Below, one piece after another: positions 11,237-22,756 of a DNA stretch of 64,000 nucleotides. How positions within the stretch are numbered: position 1 is the first letter of the stretch; the number at the start of each line of letters is the position of its first letter. This stretch comes from Isoetes taiwanensis (Eukaryota; Streptophyta; Lycopodiopsida; Isoetales; Isoetaceae): assembly GCA_021234155.1 (NCBI GenBank), contig JAJEKV010000048.1:2530841-2594840 (forward strand), in the 5' to 3' direction. Position numbers and translations under genes: made by a program. The notes under the pieces were generated by a model. That model did not search any database, was not told the origin of the DNA, and saw only the letters and a program-made list of their open reading frames with translations.

Positions 11237-12440
11237 CTACCTTAACCTCTGCCTAGACCAGATCCCCCACACCCCAACCAGCCATGGCCACTTATGTAGC
11301 CCCCTACTTGGATCCCAATTTGGATGTCCAATCCCCCAAGATCCAGCCTCATGCCCAGACACATCCACAACCTGACAACCTCTCGCATGACAAATCTCCT
11401 GGGAGGACCAAATGGAAGGGCCACCATGAAAATGGCCCAGATCATATGACATCACTAACCTCCGTTGTTTACCCAAACCTTGCAAGACTTCACCTTCTAA
11501 CCAATCGGGGGCCTCTTTCTTCCAAATCTTTGGTGCATTCGGATCTATTGAAGTAGTGGCATCTGTCAAGAAAAATAGTGTCTCTTGAATGAGATGTCCC
11601 TCGCCATACATCCCTCGGGCCTTGCCATTTGACGCATAAAGCCTTTTAATACCTTCATGTATCTCTCTAAAAAAACATCCATCTAGCAGGATTTGGTCCC
11701 ATAAGCAATATTTTTGCGGCAAATGTAGCAATAAATGTACCTTATTATTAGCACATTTGTTAAATTGTGAGTGACATGGAATATATTCAAATAACTACAT
11801 ACCTGAAGATCAAATAAACTAGTAGGAAATAGGTCTTACTTCCATGGCGGGAATATCAGCTACGACAATTTGCTTAGAAGAGACCCACCTAGAGAAGCTA
11901 GCAAGTCGATAGATAACCTTTCGGATAGGTGGTGTAAGGCAATTCTCTAAGGCGCAAGGGAGATAATGCTATAATGAGAAGGAAACAAAATTAGGTGTTA
12001 AGAATATACATATCGTTAAAGCTTGAACGGATTAATGAAAGCATTATCTATTTGGTCCATTTGGTCATGCTTCTCCATTTATTCTACTTACACACGTACA
12101 TGTAAAAACTTGTGCCAATCATGCGACTTTAAGCCCATGAGATCTCCATCTTTGGTAAATGCCCTTCTAAGGGAGGATCCATAGCCAGTTGAAGTGCGCA
12201 AAGTCTTAATAACGGTCTTTATTTGTTTGAGTTCATCTTTCTTCAAAACCCAAGGACCTTGGCGAAAACGAGGAGCTCTACCTTCTTCTTCAATTGGCCA
12301 CAAATCACGTTTGATGCATTTGTCCTTCAAATCATTCCTAACTTTCAAGGTCTCCCAATCTCCTATAATATGTCGTCAAAGTGAATGGCTCACATTTTTG
12401 AAAATGTGCATAGGGTCCAAGAGATGTGCCATCTTTAATT
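11237..12440 (-). pseudogene. CACTA (En/Spm) transposase remnant, Tnp2 to DUF4218 region
   Basis: Read on the minus strand from 12440, the frames give in order LLDPMHIFKNVSHSL, then DLKDKCIKRDLWPIEE, TSTGYGSSLRR, GLKSHDWHKFL, PIRKVIYRLASFSRW (around 11925) and finally GMYGEGHLIQETLFFL near 11600. This order, especially DPMHI..NV, LHP/LWPI, GLKSHD.H and the GxxxEGYLIxE-like segment, is the known layout of the C-terminal half of plant CACTA transposases including DUF4218. Frames change several times and at least one stop (just after FKNVSHSL) interrupts it, so it is dead. The N-terminal catalytic part is not found. It probably belongs to the element whose terminus is at 19722. Confidence 0.75.
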
Positions 12441-12501
12441 CAGATCTTCTTCACAACTCCAAGCAATTAGTTTGAGCTCATTATAGCAGCCCCATTACAG
12501 T

Positions 12502-12591
12502 CTCGTCACAACAGAATATGATCCAGATGGAAGCTATGTAATCAATCCTAATGGACCATGCCGGACGCTGGAGTTCAGAAAGATAGTTCAG
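12502..12591 (+). other. Exon-like open segment of unknown gene
   Basis: Thirty open codons include EYDPDGSYVINPNGPC and LEFRKIVQ and end exactly at a good splice-donor-like GTGAGC (12592). The composition looks like a real protein, but I do not recognise the family. It lies inside the decayed CACTA region and could be a captured exon. The opposite strand is also open here, so the strand is uncertain. Confidence 0.3.
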
Positions 12592-12725
12592 GTGAGCGAT
12601 CATTGTTGTGTTTATCTTTTTTTTCAAGCATGTGCCTGAACCTTCCTCTGGTACTAATACTGCACTTTCCTTACATGAGTGCAACACGTGAAGCTGTGCC
12701 AGCAGAAAAGAAGTCTAGGACACAA

Positions 12726-13311
12726 TGTTAGTCCTGTGCCTCCTGGTACAGGACTATTCATGCATACGACAGACCAGGTCAAGCTCAAGGATCCTCAGTC
12801 AGCCACGGGTCAGCCATCAAAGGCTCCGCAGAAGACCAAGCAGCAGACCACGCAGTCAAAGCCTTTGGCCGTCAACAAGAGGCGCCGCTCAGACAAGTGA
12901 CGGCCCGTCACCGCCCGCGTCAGCGTCAGCGTGATTCTAGGCACTTCAAGAGGCACCGCCAACATTCCTGCAAATCAGGCCTCCTTCCAGGAGTCGGCAC
13001 CGAGATCAGTCAGAGTGTCTATATTGGGCCCAAGGCCATTGTACTATATATATGAGTAGAGCTAGCACATGAGTTTTTAGATGAGTTTTGAGTCTTGTCT
13101 CCTTTCAGTTTTCTCTCTATTGCGAGAGCTCATGTATGTTCATCATTGACATCAAGGAAGCTTATCATCTTTCTCTCATTTGTTCTGTTTTCTTCTTCTT
13201 CTTCTCTTCTTGCAAATCCCGCGTGACATAGTCCCCCGGACTCTCCTGTTAGATCCACGGGTCCTCACAGAGGGCTGTCTTCCAGGAGTTCCCGAACCCA
13301 GACCCCAAACA
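12726..13311 (+). mobile_element. Solo LTR of the Athila/Tat-like family
   Basis: This 586 bp sequence begins TGTTAGTCC and ends CCAAACA, and is flanked by a perfect 5 bp duplication CACAA (12721-12725 and 13312-13316). It is the same sequence as the LTRs at 44633-45210 and 61225-61801, and its direction follows theirs. A TATA box (CTATATATAT, near 13044) sits in the middle, followed by an EF1a-like C/T-rich U5. No internal region remains, so LTR-LTR recombination removed it. It interrupts the minus-strand gene described next. Confidence 0.93.
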
Positions 13312-13316
13312 CACAA

Positions 13317-15735
13317 CCATCTTGAAGCACCAGCTGAGCAATAATGTGATATGCATATGGTATTTTTAGCTGGCATTTCAAGTCATGGTCTCCATCTATT
13401 ACAACCCAACTGTATCTCAGCTTACCTGTGAAGTAGGTCTGGTATTTCTTTTTTATTTTTTCATCTTCATCTGCATTTCCTATCAGTGGCATGGGCGGCA
13501 TGGGGATGCTCTTTGAAGCGTTGCTCAAGTGGCTGAGGCATAGTTCCAATTCAGGTTGCACTGGCAGAACATGTGCCTCGCTCCTGTTGATGCACATGTG
13601 AGTGATGTAGTATTGATATTCCTTCGCCTTTATTTTGCTCACCCATCCTTGCTCATCATATGTGCCCATGAAAATATGCGAACCCCCCTGAATTTGGTTC
13701 TGGCTATGCAAACCGTTCGGCAAGCTAGGAGAAAGCATTAGTATAACCAGGTGATAAACTTTGGCTGTTGTCATGTTGGCTATCCTTGTAAGCAGCTCCA
13801 AGTATATCTTGCATTCCCATACTTTGGTTATACCACGAAGATCAATGAAGGCCAAGGTTGAGTTCTCGGAAATGCTGGCAGATACAAGAATACCCTCTTT
13901 CGTGGCCAGGTATACAATATTGTTCTTCTCCTTCATTCTCCTGGCCTCTTCTGGCTTCAATATTGACCTGATAAGTTCCAGAAAGGAAATGGGCAAGTTA
14001 CCAAGTACGTGATCTTTGTTCCAATTGCTCTTCACAGCGTCAGCACCAGTAATATCTAATATCCTTTGTTCAGTAAAATCTGGAAAATCCTATAGCAGCT
14101 CTTCAAAAAATGTGTATTCCTTCCCGAGTACGCTACTGACATAAAACAAAATTCCCCTCCTCATGAAGGTTAAAATTCTTATGTCAATTTCCCTTTGCTG
14201 TGCAATCAAACCTGCCGGAATATCCAGATTGCACTTTCAGGTAAGTCTTCTCTTCTAGGATTTCATCTAGCACTGGCCCAGTTCTGCGTTCGACATGCCT
14301 CGGAGGTATTTGAGCCAAGTTTTATTGAAAAACTCTTTGCTTGGTTTCTCTGGGGGCTGACTATGATCATCATATAGTTTCCTGCTCACCCATTTTGTAA
14401 CCACATCCGTCAATTTCCTCCAGGCCATTTCCTCTAAAAATATAAATTGTTTCTCATCCTTCAGCGTCTTTACCTTTAATGTCATAGTGGCTATGTCCAC
14501 AAAATCCTGCAAGGAAGAGGTCATCAGAATCGCGACCGCGATTGTGATGAACTAAAATAAGCACATACCTCCCATGCTAAGGACGTTGCAGTGCCAAACG
14601 GTCCTTGAGCAGGACAATCATATGCCTTATGCTGATGCCAAAGTTGTTGAAGAGTTTCTATGAACGGTTCCTTATACCCCGTGTTTGCAAACACTTCGTT
14701 ACACTGAATGCTTAACTCGATGTATTCTTTGTCTGTCAAATTCCCATTAAGCACCCTTGATCTTCTTCATGCATATGCTTTTGCAAATTCTAGTTGATGC
14801 TCCAGTTTTCCAACGACGCCACAAAGCAGCTGTGCAGCACATATGCTATGATTCCCAGAAATTATATAGAATTTCTTCCCCTCCAGATCCTCTGATGTGC
14901 TCCAGGTGATTTTTTTTCTGTAAAATGCGATCTGCAATTGTTAAATACTCATCATCATCACATATTTTATTTAAAGATTTACCTGGTAATGGGGTCAAAT
15001 GGCACAACATCTTCAGGTGTCAACACTTCTGTCGGGTAACTGTGGAAGCTTCTAACCAATGTCTGCACATGGTCGTTGGACCGCATTCTATGGGTTAAAT
15101 TTGCCGAAGCTGGCTCACAATAAAAAATAGAGACTTTCATAAACCAATTTACGCCCATCGGATAGAATTGTTTAAACTGCTCTAGTTTAAGAGCAGTTTG
15201 CTCTGCCATTTTCTCCTCCTCCTCAGGATTAAACCTCAAGTCAGGGTTGTTGCTGGGTGTAGTTGGCCATCGTAGAGCATGTGAGGATGCCCCACCTTTG
15301 ACTGAACGAGGTGTTTGGGAACTGGACAGCTGGGAGCTCTCATATCAGTATTGTCTTGTTGTAGCCTGATCTTGAATGTGCAGATTTTCCTGGGGGGAAC
15401 GGGGCCTTTATGGCTGGGGGTTGGGTCGGATTGACCACAGGAGATGGCTCGATGACAGGTGTGGGCTCCGCAGGCATGGATCTTGCCGTTGATTCGCATA
15501 GAGCAGCTATTGGTTTCACACTTCTTTTCTTGGCCGTTGCCCTTAGCCAATTGGTATCCATCCTTGAAGACATGTTTTCATCTCGTTTGGCCTTCAACGC
15601 TATACTTGGAGGTTTCTTATCATTTGATAACCCCTTTCTAAACCCCACTAGAATATCTCTGTTGCCTTTTATACCTGACAGGGACAATGATTCATTAACT
15701 GAGGATATTTGATTATTACTCATTATGCTTGACAT
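13317..15735 (-). pseudogene. Unrecognised multi-exon gene, ParB-like and methyltransferase-like motifs, cut by a solo LTR
   Basis: Minus-strand open segments follow each other: 15735-15340 (Ser/Pro-rich), a segment ending at a GT donor at 14983, a segment from an acceptor at about 14917, 14754-14530, 14524-14267 and 14035-13317. Splicing 14983 to 14917 keeps frame and creates a stretch containing VVPFDP, WSTSEDLEGKKF and YIISGNHSICAAQLL, reminiscent of ParB/sulfiredoxin-like domains (G.H...AA). The last exon contains IAQLVLQDGC and is interrupted by the solo LTR. Skipping the LTR and one duplication, the frame continues at 12720 with VLDFFSAGTASRVAL, like motif I of an AdoMet methyltransferase, and reaches a GTAAGG donor. 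Both assignments are by eye and weak. The gene sits inside the CACTA neighbourhood and may be element cargo. The frame break near 15340-15240 is unresolved. Confidence 0.45.
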
Positions 15736-16147
15736 AGTTTTTCACCCTTATTACTTGATAATATACCAAATTTTTTTGCAAATGCTTTTTACGAATTTTT
15801 TGTTGGAAAAAAAAGTTTTAATCAAAAGTAGGGGGATTTTTGTGTGTGGTAAGCCATTGTGAGACCATTGCGCAGTCATAATATCTAAGTAACAAAAAAT
15901 AGGGGATTTTTGTGCATGGCCTTTTTTCTTAGGGTATAAGAAAAGGCACTGGCCTTTTAGCATCAGACAGATCAACATCAGCAACAGCCACAACCACAAC
16001 TACATAGTAAGATATTATTTTAGCTGAAGCAAGATTGCAAAGAGAATAGGTATTTTTCATAACAATCAATTTTAATTTATATGCCGGCATTTATTGCTTA
16101 GTCAAATATGGCGACCACAATAGGTCTGGAAAATGTTTTGCAAGAAG
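15736..16147. other. No gene seen
   Basis: AT-rich sequence with an internal partial repeat of GGGGATTTTTGTG (near 15831 and 15903). Probably intron or 5' flank of the minus-strand gene, or CACTA interior. Confidence 0.4.
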
Positions 16148-16651
16148 TTATCTGTTTACATATTCGTATGAATAAAATAGGACTTCTAGTTGATCTAAGC
16201 AGGGTTTTGGGTTGCATGACCACATTTCACTAAGGCTTAACCCTCTGCATTTAAGTTGAATTACAGGACCAACCTTGCAACAGATGATTGCTTGAGCTTC
16301 CTTGATTTTCAGTTCTTCATCCACCTGAGTGCTTGTGATTACTGCTGGTACTGTACTATCCCTTGGTCCACTTGCTTCAACACCTCCACCAACTGTGGAG
16401 CCTTCTTTACTCGAGCTTGAACTAGTTCCTCCTGTATTTATTGATCCTGCACTAACATTAGTGCTAGGACGCATGACTGCACTTGGATCAACCAAGTACC
16501 ACATATTTTCAAACTCCAGAACTTCCTTCATACTTTGTTTCCAGATTTGAAATCCACTTTCACCCTTAAATACCTCTATGGCATTAAGCAAGTTAGCACC
16601 AAACCTGCTAGACATGATTACCTTCACTTGGATCTATAGCTCTGTTACCAA
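16148..16651 (-). mobile_element. Ty1/copia 5' fragment: primer-binding site and start of gag
   Basis: On the minus strand a primer-binding site TGGTAACAGAGC (16650-16639), one base different from the usual initiator-Met tRNA site, is followed by an ORF starting at 16627. Its first part reads GFQIWKQSMKEVLEFENMWY, then a serine-rich insert, then DEELKIKEAQAII. This is the copia gag (UBN2-type) pattern of a WK..M...L...N.W helix pair. The LTR would end with CTTTCA at 16652 and extend to the right. No pol is present, so it is a truncated copy. Confidence 0.7.
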
Positions 16652-17491
16652 TGAAAGATTTAAGCTATAGAGAGTAATTCAAATAGTCTATTCAAAGATA
16701 AAATTGAATAGATCATGTAATGTTCTATTAACATTGCATAACTTCAAAGATACAATTTTCAAATGTTAATGCAACATTCCAGGCCTTTATATTGTTACAG
16801 TAATATCACTGTAGCAATGGTATTGACCAAGTTACTGTAGCTTGGTTGACTGATATTTCGAGAGCCCAAGCATTGATCGGACCACCCTTTAAACACCTGC
16901 ATTCACAGTTAATTCAACCGATATCTAATGCAATCCTTCTTAACATTTTTATAGGCCTTGATCTGGCCGCTGTGGCGAACTGGTCGACTGAGCCTATTCT
17001 GGGGCATGCTTAATCAGGAACTTCAAGTAAAATTCCCCCTCAAATGTATAATAGATGCCCATATCGAAATGGACTACTATAAATAATTTATGCTCCCTTT
17101 TAACCATGGTTTTACCTGCTCTTGATGTATATCAACCTTCACCAATAACATAGGTTAGGCAATCCCTAGCTTCATGATCTTATCCTCAAGGCTTAAGTAT
17201 GAAACAATTATAACATGATCAACCTTACAGTTACAATAGACATAATAGCAATTAACATTTGTTACAACAGATATAATAGAATAAAAATGCAATTGACATT
17301 TGTAACAACAGATACATTAGAATAAAAAGCAAAACCTAAAGATAAAGACAATTACATATCTCAAAACTTAAGATTTTATTACAAATAAGTAGTCATTACA
17401 AGTAGTCATTACAGATTAAAGATAATAAGAGTAAAGTGTTAGAAACACATCAAAACTTGATAGAGTTTAATACATCTCGCAAGTACTCATG
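16652..17491 (-). other. Probable copia LTR and AT-rich DNA
   Basis: The first part of this stretch, read on the minus strand, should be the copia LTR. Its outer end is not fixed; a TGTTGTAAC start near 17267 is one candidate. A roughly 40 bp direct repeat (AACATTTGTTACAACAGATA and AATAGAATAAAAATGCAATT) occurs twice at about 17255 and 17296. No gene is seen. Confidence 0.4.
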
Positions 17492-17990
17492 TCAGCCTCT
17501 TGTCTTTCTGAAGTGACTTATATTGCGCAATGTTCCGTGCAATAGTACCATCCATAAATTAAGAACCCAAATTTCTGTCAATGCCTCGATTCTTGCTTTT
17601 TTTCCCTTTCTTTCTCGATGTGGATGCATTATCACTTCTCTTGCTGCCCTCCTCACATCATTTCTCTTCTTCATAATCATCTCTTCCATACTCCTTGCAC
17701 CCTCCAATCCCTTCTCCATCAATGCGTCGTAAAAAGCATCAATGTCAGCAGCAGATTCATGTGGCAAATCAGGGGCGTCTACACAATAATTTTAACTCCA
17801 CCGCAATCTCCACACCATCTTCCACATCTTCCGCTCTAATATCCTCTATTCTATCCACTTCTTGTTCATCTCTATCAACTACATGGGCATTCTCGCCTTC
17901 CTCAACTCCATGGGTTGTCTCGCCTTCTAGATCCACATGAACTAGTCCTTCTTCTTCCCTTCGATCTTCGTGCGCCTTGGTGTTTGCTTC
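17492..17990 (-). pseudogene. Unrecognised acidic/basic ORF fragment
   Basis: A minus-strand frame from about 17990 is rich in E, D and V (GVEEGENAHVVD, QEVDRIEDIRAEDVED). It continues after a frame break into 17767-17492, which contains MEEMIMKKRNDVRRAAREVI and is likely helical. No family is recognised. The position between the copia fragment and the CACTA terminus suggests transposon cargo. Confidence 0.3.
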
Positions 17991-18600
17991 CTAAAATAGA
18001 AGTTGTTTAAGTTGAGAGAAGGATATATCATAATGCTACAAACATACACAGTAGGAATTACCTTCAGTTGTTTTATTCTTTGCTGTTTATTCTTCCTCTT
18101 TGCCCTTCTTTCCTAAGAAATGCAACGCCTCAAACTACAAAAGAACAAAAACATCAAAAATTTTAAGCCCTTATAGTTGATAAAAAAGAACAAAAAAATT
18201 AGAAATCAGAACTAAACTAAATGAATAGAAAAGCTTACATTTCCAAGAATTCTCCCTTCGGCAATTAGAGAATTTTAACACTATAATTTTAAAACTTGGG
18301 GTTCTGGCTTTGTCATTTTCTTTTAAATTCTTCTGATTGATACATAGAAAGATCTTATTAGCCGTGAAAAAATTGGAACTGGGAAAATGTTGGCATTTGG
18401 AATTCCTATCATGGACCGAATTCTCCAAGTCCATAAACAATTAAAAGTTATTATTAGCTTTATGCGTAGTATTCTGTTGTATCAAGGACCCACATTTTCC
18501 TACATGGCATTCTTATAGGAAGCTAACAAATGGACCTTCTGCCTTAGTTTTCCCACCTATTGGAGCTGGCTAAGCAGGTTGGAAGGAGTTCATGATTGCT
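17991..18600. other. No gene seen
   Basis: AT-rich sequence without motifs or repeats that I can assign. Confidence 0.4.
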
Positions 18601-18610
18601 GACCACCAGT

Positions 18611-18754
18611 CTTTCAACTGATTGTGTATATGGAGGTGTCCCTATAACGTCTCAGCGAAGGCTGCTAAGCCTCGGTATTGATGTGGTTGTTGGTGCTCCT
18701 GGCCATATAATTGATCTGGTTGAAAGAGTATCACTTGATTTAAAGATTGTTCAG
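18611..18754 (+). pseudogene. DEAD-box RNA helicase exon fragment
   Basis: Forty-eight open codons contain [28 protein letters not shown] and SLDLKIVQ. This matches the segment of organellar-type plant DEAD-box helicases from motif Ia-GG (YGG) through motif Ib (TPGR, here APGH) and stops where the DEAD motif would follow. A second patch near 18955 (EHVGGNQTKLAVK) resembles a later part of the same protein (LVG...KLA). The core motifs GKT and DEAD are absent and the donor is degraded, so this is a processed or captured fragment. Confidence 0.65.
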
Positions 18755-19374
18755 TAGGTATTTTTGCATGAACATCTACAACTTTTACATTGTATAATAG
18801 TGGGAAATTGCCTTTTTCAGGATTAAGCTATGCTTTGGACCAGGGATTGAAGTACTTCATTAAAAAAGCCTGAATGGTAGAATGATCTAGTCAAGAAAGC
18901 CATGAGTATGGATTTTAGCCTGGATTCATATGCTGATCAATATTAGGAGCTATATCAAATCACTATTGAACATGTTGGAGGAAATCAAACCAAGTTGGCT
19001 GTAAAGATTTTATTTTTGTCAATGTAAATGCCTAAGATTCATATATGTAACTGGAATCAAATTTTTGCATAATGCAAGAGAATAATAGTCGATGTTTACT
19101 TGCTGGAAATTTGCACAAGTAAATAGTCGATGTTTATTTGCTGGAAATTTGTGAACATGTGATTTTTTGAGAGCATGGTATAAAAGTTATCTTTGTATCC
19201 GACCAAATAGCCTGCGAGTTGTCTTTAAATATTACAAACCATTCCAAGCAACTCAAACGTATATACTAAAGCACAAAAAAACAAACTCAATTTGCATCTC
19301 ATCTAATAATGGAATTATGACAGACATGAGGAATCTTCTGATGAAAAAGGTGATGAAATTTTGATGAATATATG

Positions 19375-19722
19375 GATGATACATCTGATGAAAATCTGAC
19401 GATAGATTCGACGAATATGCGTCGTAAATTCTGACGAATTATATGATGTATATTCTGATGATTTATGTGACCTATATTCTGACGCAAATTGTGACGCTTT
19501 TGGCGATGAAATATGTGACGATAATTCTGACGATTATTGTGACGAAAGTCGGACGATTTTGCGTCAGAATTTCTGACGAAAAATATGACGCAAAATCTAA
19601 CTAATTTTCGTCAGAAAATATTCGTCAAAATATGCGTCAGCTGTATGTGTCTAGGCACTGTCCACATCTGTGAAGAGAATCTGACGAATTTTCTGACGCA
19701 AAGCATGCATTCTCTTGTAGTG
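19375..19722 (+). mobile_element. CACTA element terminus with TGACG subterminal repeats
   Basis: The right edge reads TCTCTTGTAGTG, the reverse complement of CACTACAAGAGA, the standard CACTA terminus. About 350 bp inside it are packed with copies of TCTGACGAA/TGACGCAAA in both orientations, which is the subterminal transposase-binding arrangement of En/Spm elements. The matching left end was not found, so the element is probably truncated or rearranged. The Tnp2 remnant at 11237-12440 has the right type and orientation to belong to it. Confidence 0.7.
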
Positions 19723-19727
19723 AGACG

Positions 19728-20184
19728 AAAAGACTACTGAGCCCACTGAGAAAGGTATTGAGGCCTTACAACCTACTTTTCAAAAGCTTCAGGATCTTAA
19801 TAACTTTCTTCATCACGTATTACCCATGGTTATAGGGGAGGTAGTTTCGAGTATATGGGCTCTGACGATTTTGAAAACGAGAAGATTCAAGAAGGTGGAA
19901 CTTAGGAGCACGATATTGCCTCCAAAAAATTAAAAATATTTCGTTCAACTGAGTTCACAGATGAGCTACAACAAGAGTTGCTTGGATCTCAAGTCCCCTG
20001 CGGTTCAGAATCAGTCCCAATAATCCAACATGTACAGAAAATTGCAAGCCATGGAAATTGATGTGCCAGATGTGACCAGCTATTCAGAGATGGACACCTC
20101 ACACGCGATAGGAATTGGGAGAGAGCATGTTCTGCAGATAGCTAAAGAACTTGGCGTGACACCTGATTCTATATCAGAAACTTA
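19728..20184 (+). pseudogene. Exon-like fragments of an unrecognised gene
   Basis: Three open stretches in shifting frames look protein-like. Near 19730 is TEPTEKGIEALQPTFQKL. Near 19930 is IFRSTEFTDELQQELLGSQV. At 20048-20184 is an ORF ending REHVLQIAKELGVTPDSISE and a stop. They may be the 3' exons of one gene separated by degraded splice sites or frameshifts. No family is recognised. They lie just outside the CACTA terminus, so they could be the gene the element inserted into. Confidence 0.3.
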
Positions 20185-21640
20185 ATGATTTTATCACTCA
20201 AGCGATCTTGTATACCTGATATAACATATGATAAATAGGAATGACCATTTTGAATGCTCAATTCTGTTTGTCATTTCTTAATGCCATCTATGCTTCTGTG
20301 GTCGAGAAGATGGCCGTGGCGATCCTGTTCAACGTATTTTTGTTATAAAAATGTACTTGTACTATTACTGTGAATGTTATTTCCGACTTTTATCCTTCTT
20401 TAATTTTTGAAGCAGTTAAGGAAATTACTCTTTAATTGGCAAAAAGTTTCGTCTTCGCAATTCTCACAATCATTCTAGAATCTTCCTCGCATTTGTTTTT
20501 AGTTAAGCAAGAGCGTAGGAAAGTCCACTTGAATGCAATTTCACACATGCTATAATTTCCTGGCATAATTCCTAGGATAAAATGCCAACTTCTGCTTCAA
20601 CTGGACCATATTTTGCATCGTGTGAGTAGCGTTCGACCTATTTCGTGCTCAAGTAGAATTTTAAATTTCTCGAAGTAATTAATGTTGCTTAAGAGGCTGA
20701 AGGACATCAACCTGACACATCGTATCATAGAAAAGATGTCTTAGAGCCAACGTTTTGTAATAAGATTTTGCTTTAATTTGCGTAGGAAGATTCTGGAGGG
20801 ATGATAGGTGATAATGCCATGTGCATTCAAGGAATTACCAAAAACACCCCTGATAGGGTCCTGTTATACTGACTTTTAAAAGCTAAATTAACATCTTTTG
20901 TATATGGTTTACCCCAAATAGAGATGGAAACACCCCCAAAATGGTAAGTATATGCACAAAAATGGTAAAAGCAAATACCTAGATTTGCATACACATGTTT
21001 TGTATACCCAAGAAATGTCAATCCCACAGATAAAGATTTAGAAGTAATAAAGTTGAGTATAGTTTAATAAATGTGCCCTCTTAATATGTTTTCTTAAGTT
21101 AAAACCTTTCTTGTAGCAAAAATGTTAAAAATATTAATTAATTTTTAAGTCAATCTCTTGCTGATATCATGTCGACCTCAGCATCTCCTTTGACTATTTA
21201 TCCCCCCTCACTGCATTTGTCCTTTCATTTTCCATCTCTTTCTCTTTTGCTCTCACTCCTCCTTCCCAGCTTCCTAGCTCCAGCAAGAAGGAACTCACTA
21301 TACAAGGAAGCAAGAACCTTCGAATATGTCGATGTTGTATTTATCAAGGAGCTCAATATTATCAAGATATGGTTGTATTTCTATAGAAAGCACGTAATAT
21401 AGTAGCAAGGGATGTAAATAATTCGTAGAAGTTCTATATTTGTTATATATAGATCACTTCAAAGCCGAGATAGTCCAGAAGGCTACTGTGGAGAAAAAAT
21501 AAAGTTATCTTCAGTGAGCATCACATGGATGCCACCATCAAGGACCTTCTTGGAGAATGTAGGCAAACTCCAACTGCTAGATATGATTGGATTCGCTTCT
21601 GAGGGAGGAGTTGTGGGTGATGATGTGTTATGGGGACTGA
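20185..21640. other. No gene assigned
   Basis: AT-rich DNA. A short ORF at 21169-21402 with a serine/leucine-rich start and a minus-strand ORF at 21483-21710 have no recognisable domains. Confidence 0.4.
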
Positions 21641-22756
21641 TGTGACGCTCCCTACTGTGAAGTTCCACATATTTATATGCCTTTTTGAGTATAAATACAT
21701 GACACGTCATTAGGAATAATTAATGGCACATTAATTATTCATAAGCTAAGGTTAGCTATGCTAATAATTCATTATTAAAGTGGAAACCTAACCTAAAACC
21801 CTAATTTGAATTTAGGGCTTAACCTAATATTAAAAAGGGCTAAAATACCAAATTAGCTAATATTAACCAACCTAAAGTCGCCACCTGGCCCAGATCGATT
21901 GGGAAAGGCAGAGTTTCCAAGTTGGGACACCCAAATTGACCCCAATTTGCCCCAATTCGATTTGGGGCAATTGGAGATGGAGGAGGAGATGCTGCCCAAC
22001 CCTGAGATGTTGTTCGACTCTGTTCCAGCCAGAAGGATGGCGACCCAGAGGGATAGTGGAGCTAGCTATGGTTCTGGTTAGTACATAGTTAGCTTAGTTG
22101 TGATTCTAGTGAGTCAGCGCCTCTGTCAGGCTTATTTGCTTGTCTCTGATGATGATTAACCCTTGTTTGATAGTTAGAATTGTTCTCAACTATTGATTAT
22201 GCTCTGTGATGGATGGATGGATGGATGGATGTATCTTTGGTAGTATCTCTGTTAGTTCTTCGAGCGAGGGGATTAGGGGAGGGGTAGAGACCTCTGTGGC
22301 CTATGTTCATTAGTATGCTCCTAGTAGCTCCTCTAGTACCCAGTAATTGCGGCCTGTGTACAAGATCCCACCGAGCTGTGGAATCTATGGTATCATTGAA
22401 GCACCAGACAAGGGGCCGTAGTGATGAAGTGTGGGGTGGGGTCTCGCCTGAGCATAAAAGACTACGGGGACTCCTTCAGTGAGCTAGGCCTAATAGCTGT
22501 CCAGTGAACCCGGCCGGGTATGGGTCTGACACTCCCTGGGTACAGTTGTATGAGCACCCTGTACTTTGAGTAGAATTAGGGGAGTAAGTCGGGTACGGGT
22601 GCGGGGATCGCTGACGCGGCACGTATTCTCTAGCTCACCCATGGATTCACTGCGACTCTGGGAAGGGACACTTCTCTGACCTGCCTCATCGGACCGGGGA
22701 GATGTAACCCGGAGTAGTCCCGAAGGGTGATACCTTGGGATTACGTCTCCGTCCGC
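21641..22756 (+). mobile_element. Truncated gypsy-type LTR, relative of the 31.6 kb family
   Basis: It starts TGTGACGCTCC, like the LTRs at 31559 and 43160 (TGTGACGTTCC). It then shares blocks in the same order: GGGTAGAGACCT, TATGCTCCTAGT, TTGCGGCCTGTG, ACCGGGGAGATG, GTAGTCCCGA and GGGTGATACC. Sequence in between is diverged. It lacks the LTR's last part (GGAGCCCATAGG onward) and ends where the long inverted repeat begins. An ATGG microsatellite (around 22190-22215) lies inside. Confidence 0.75.
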
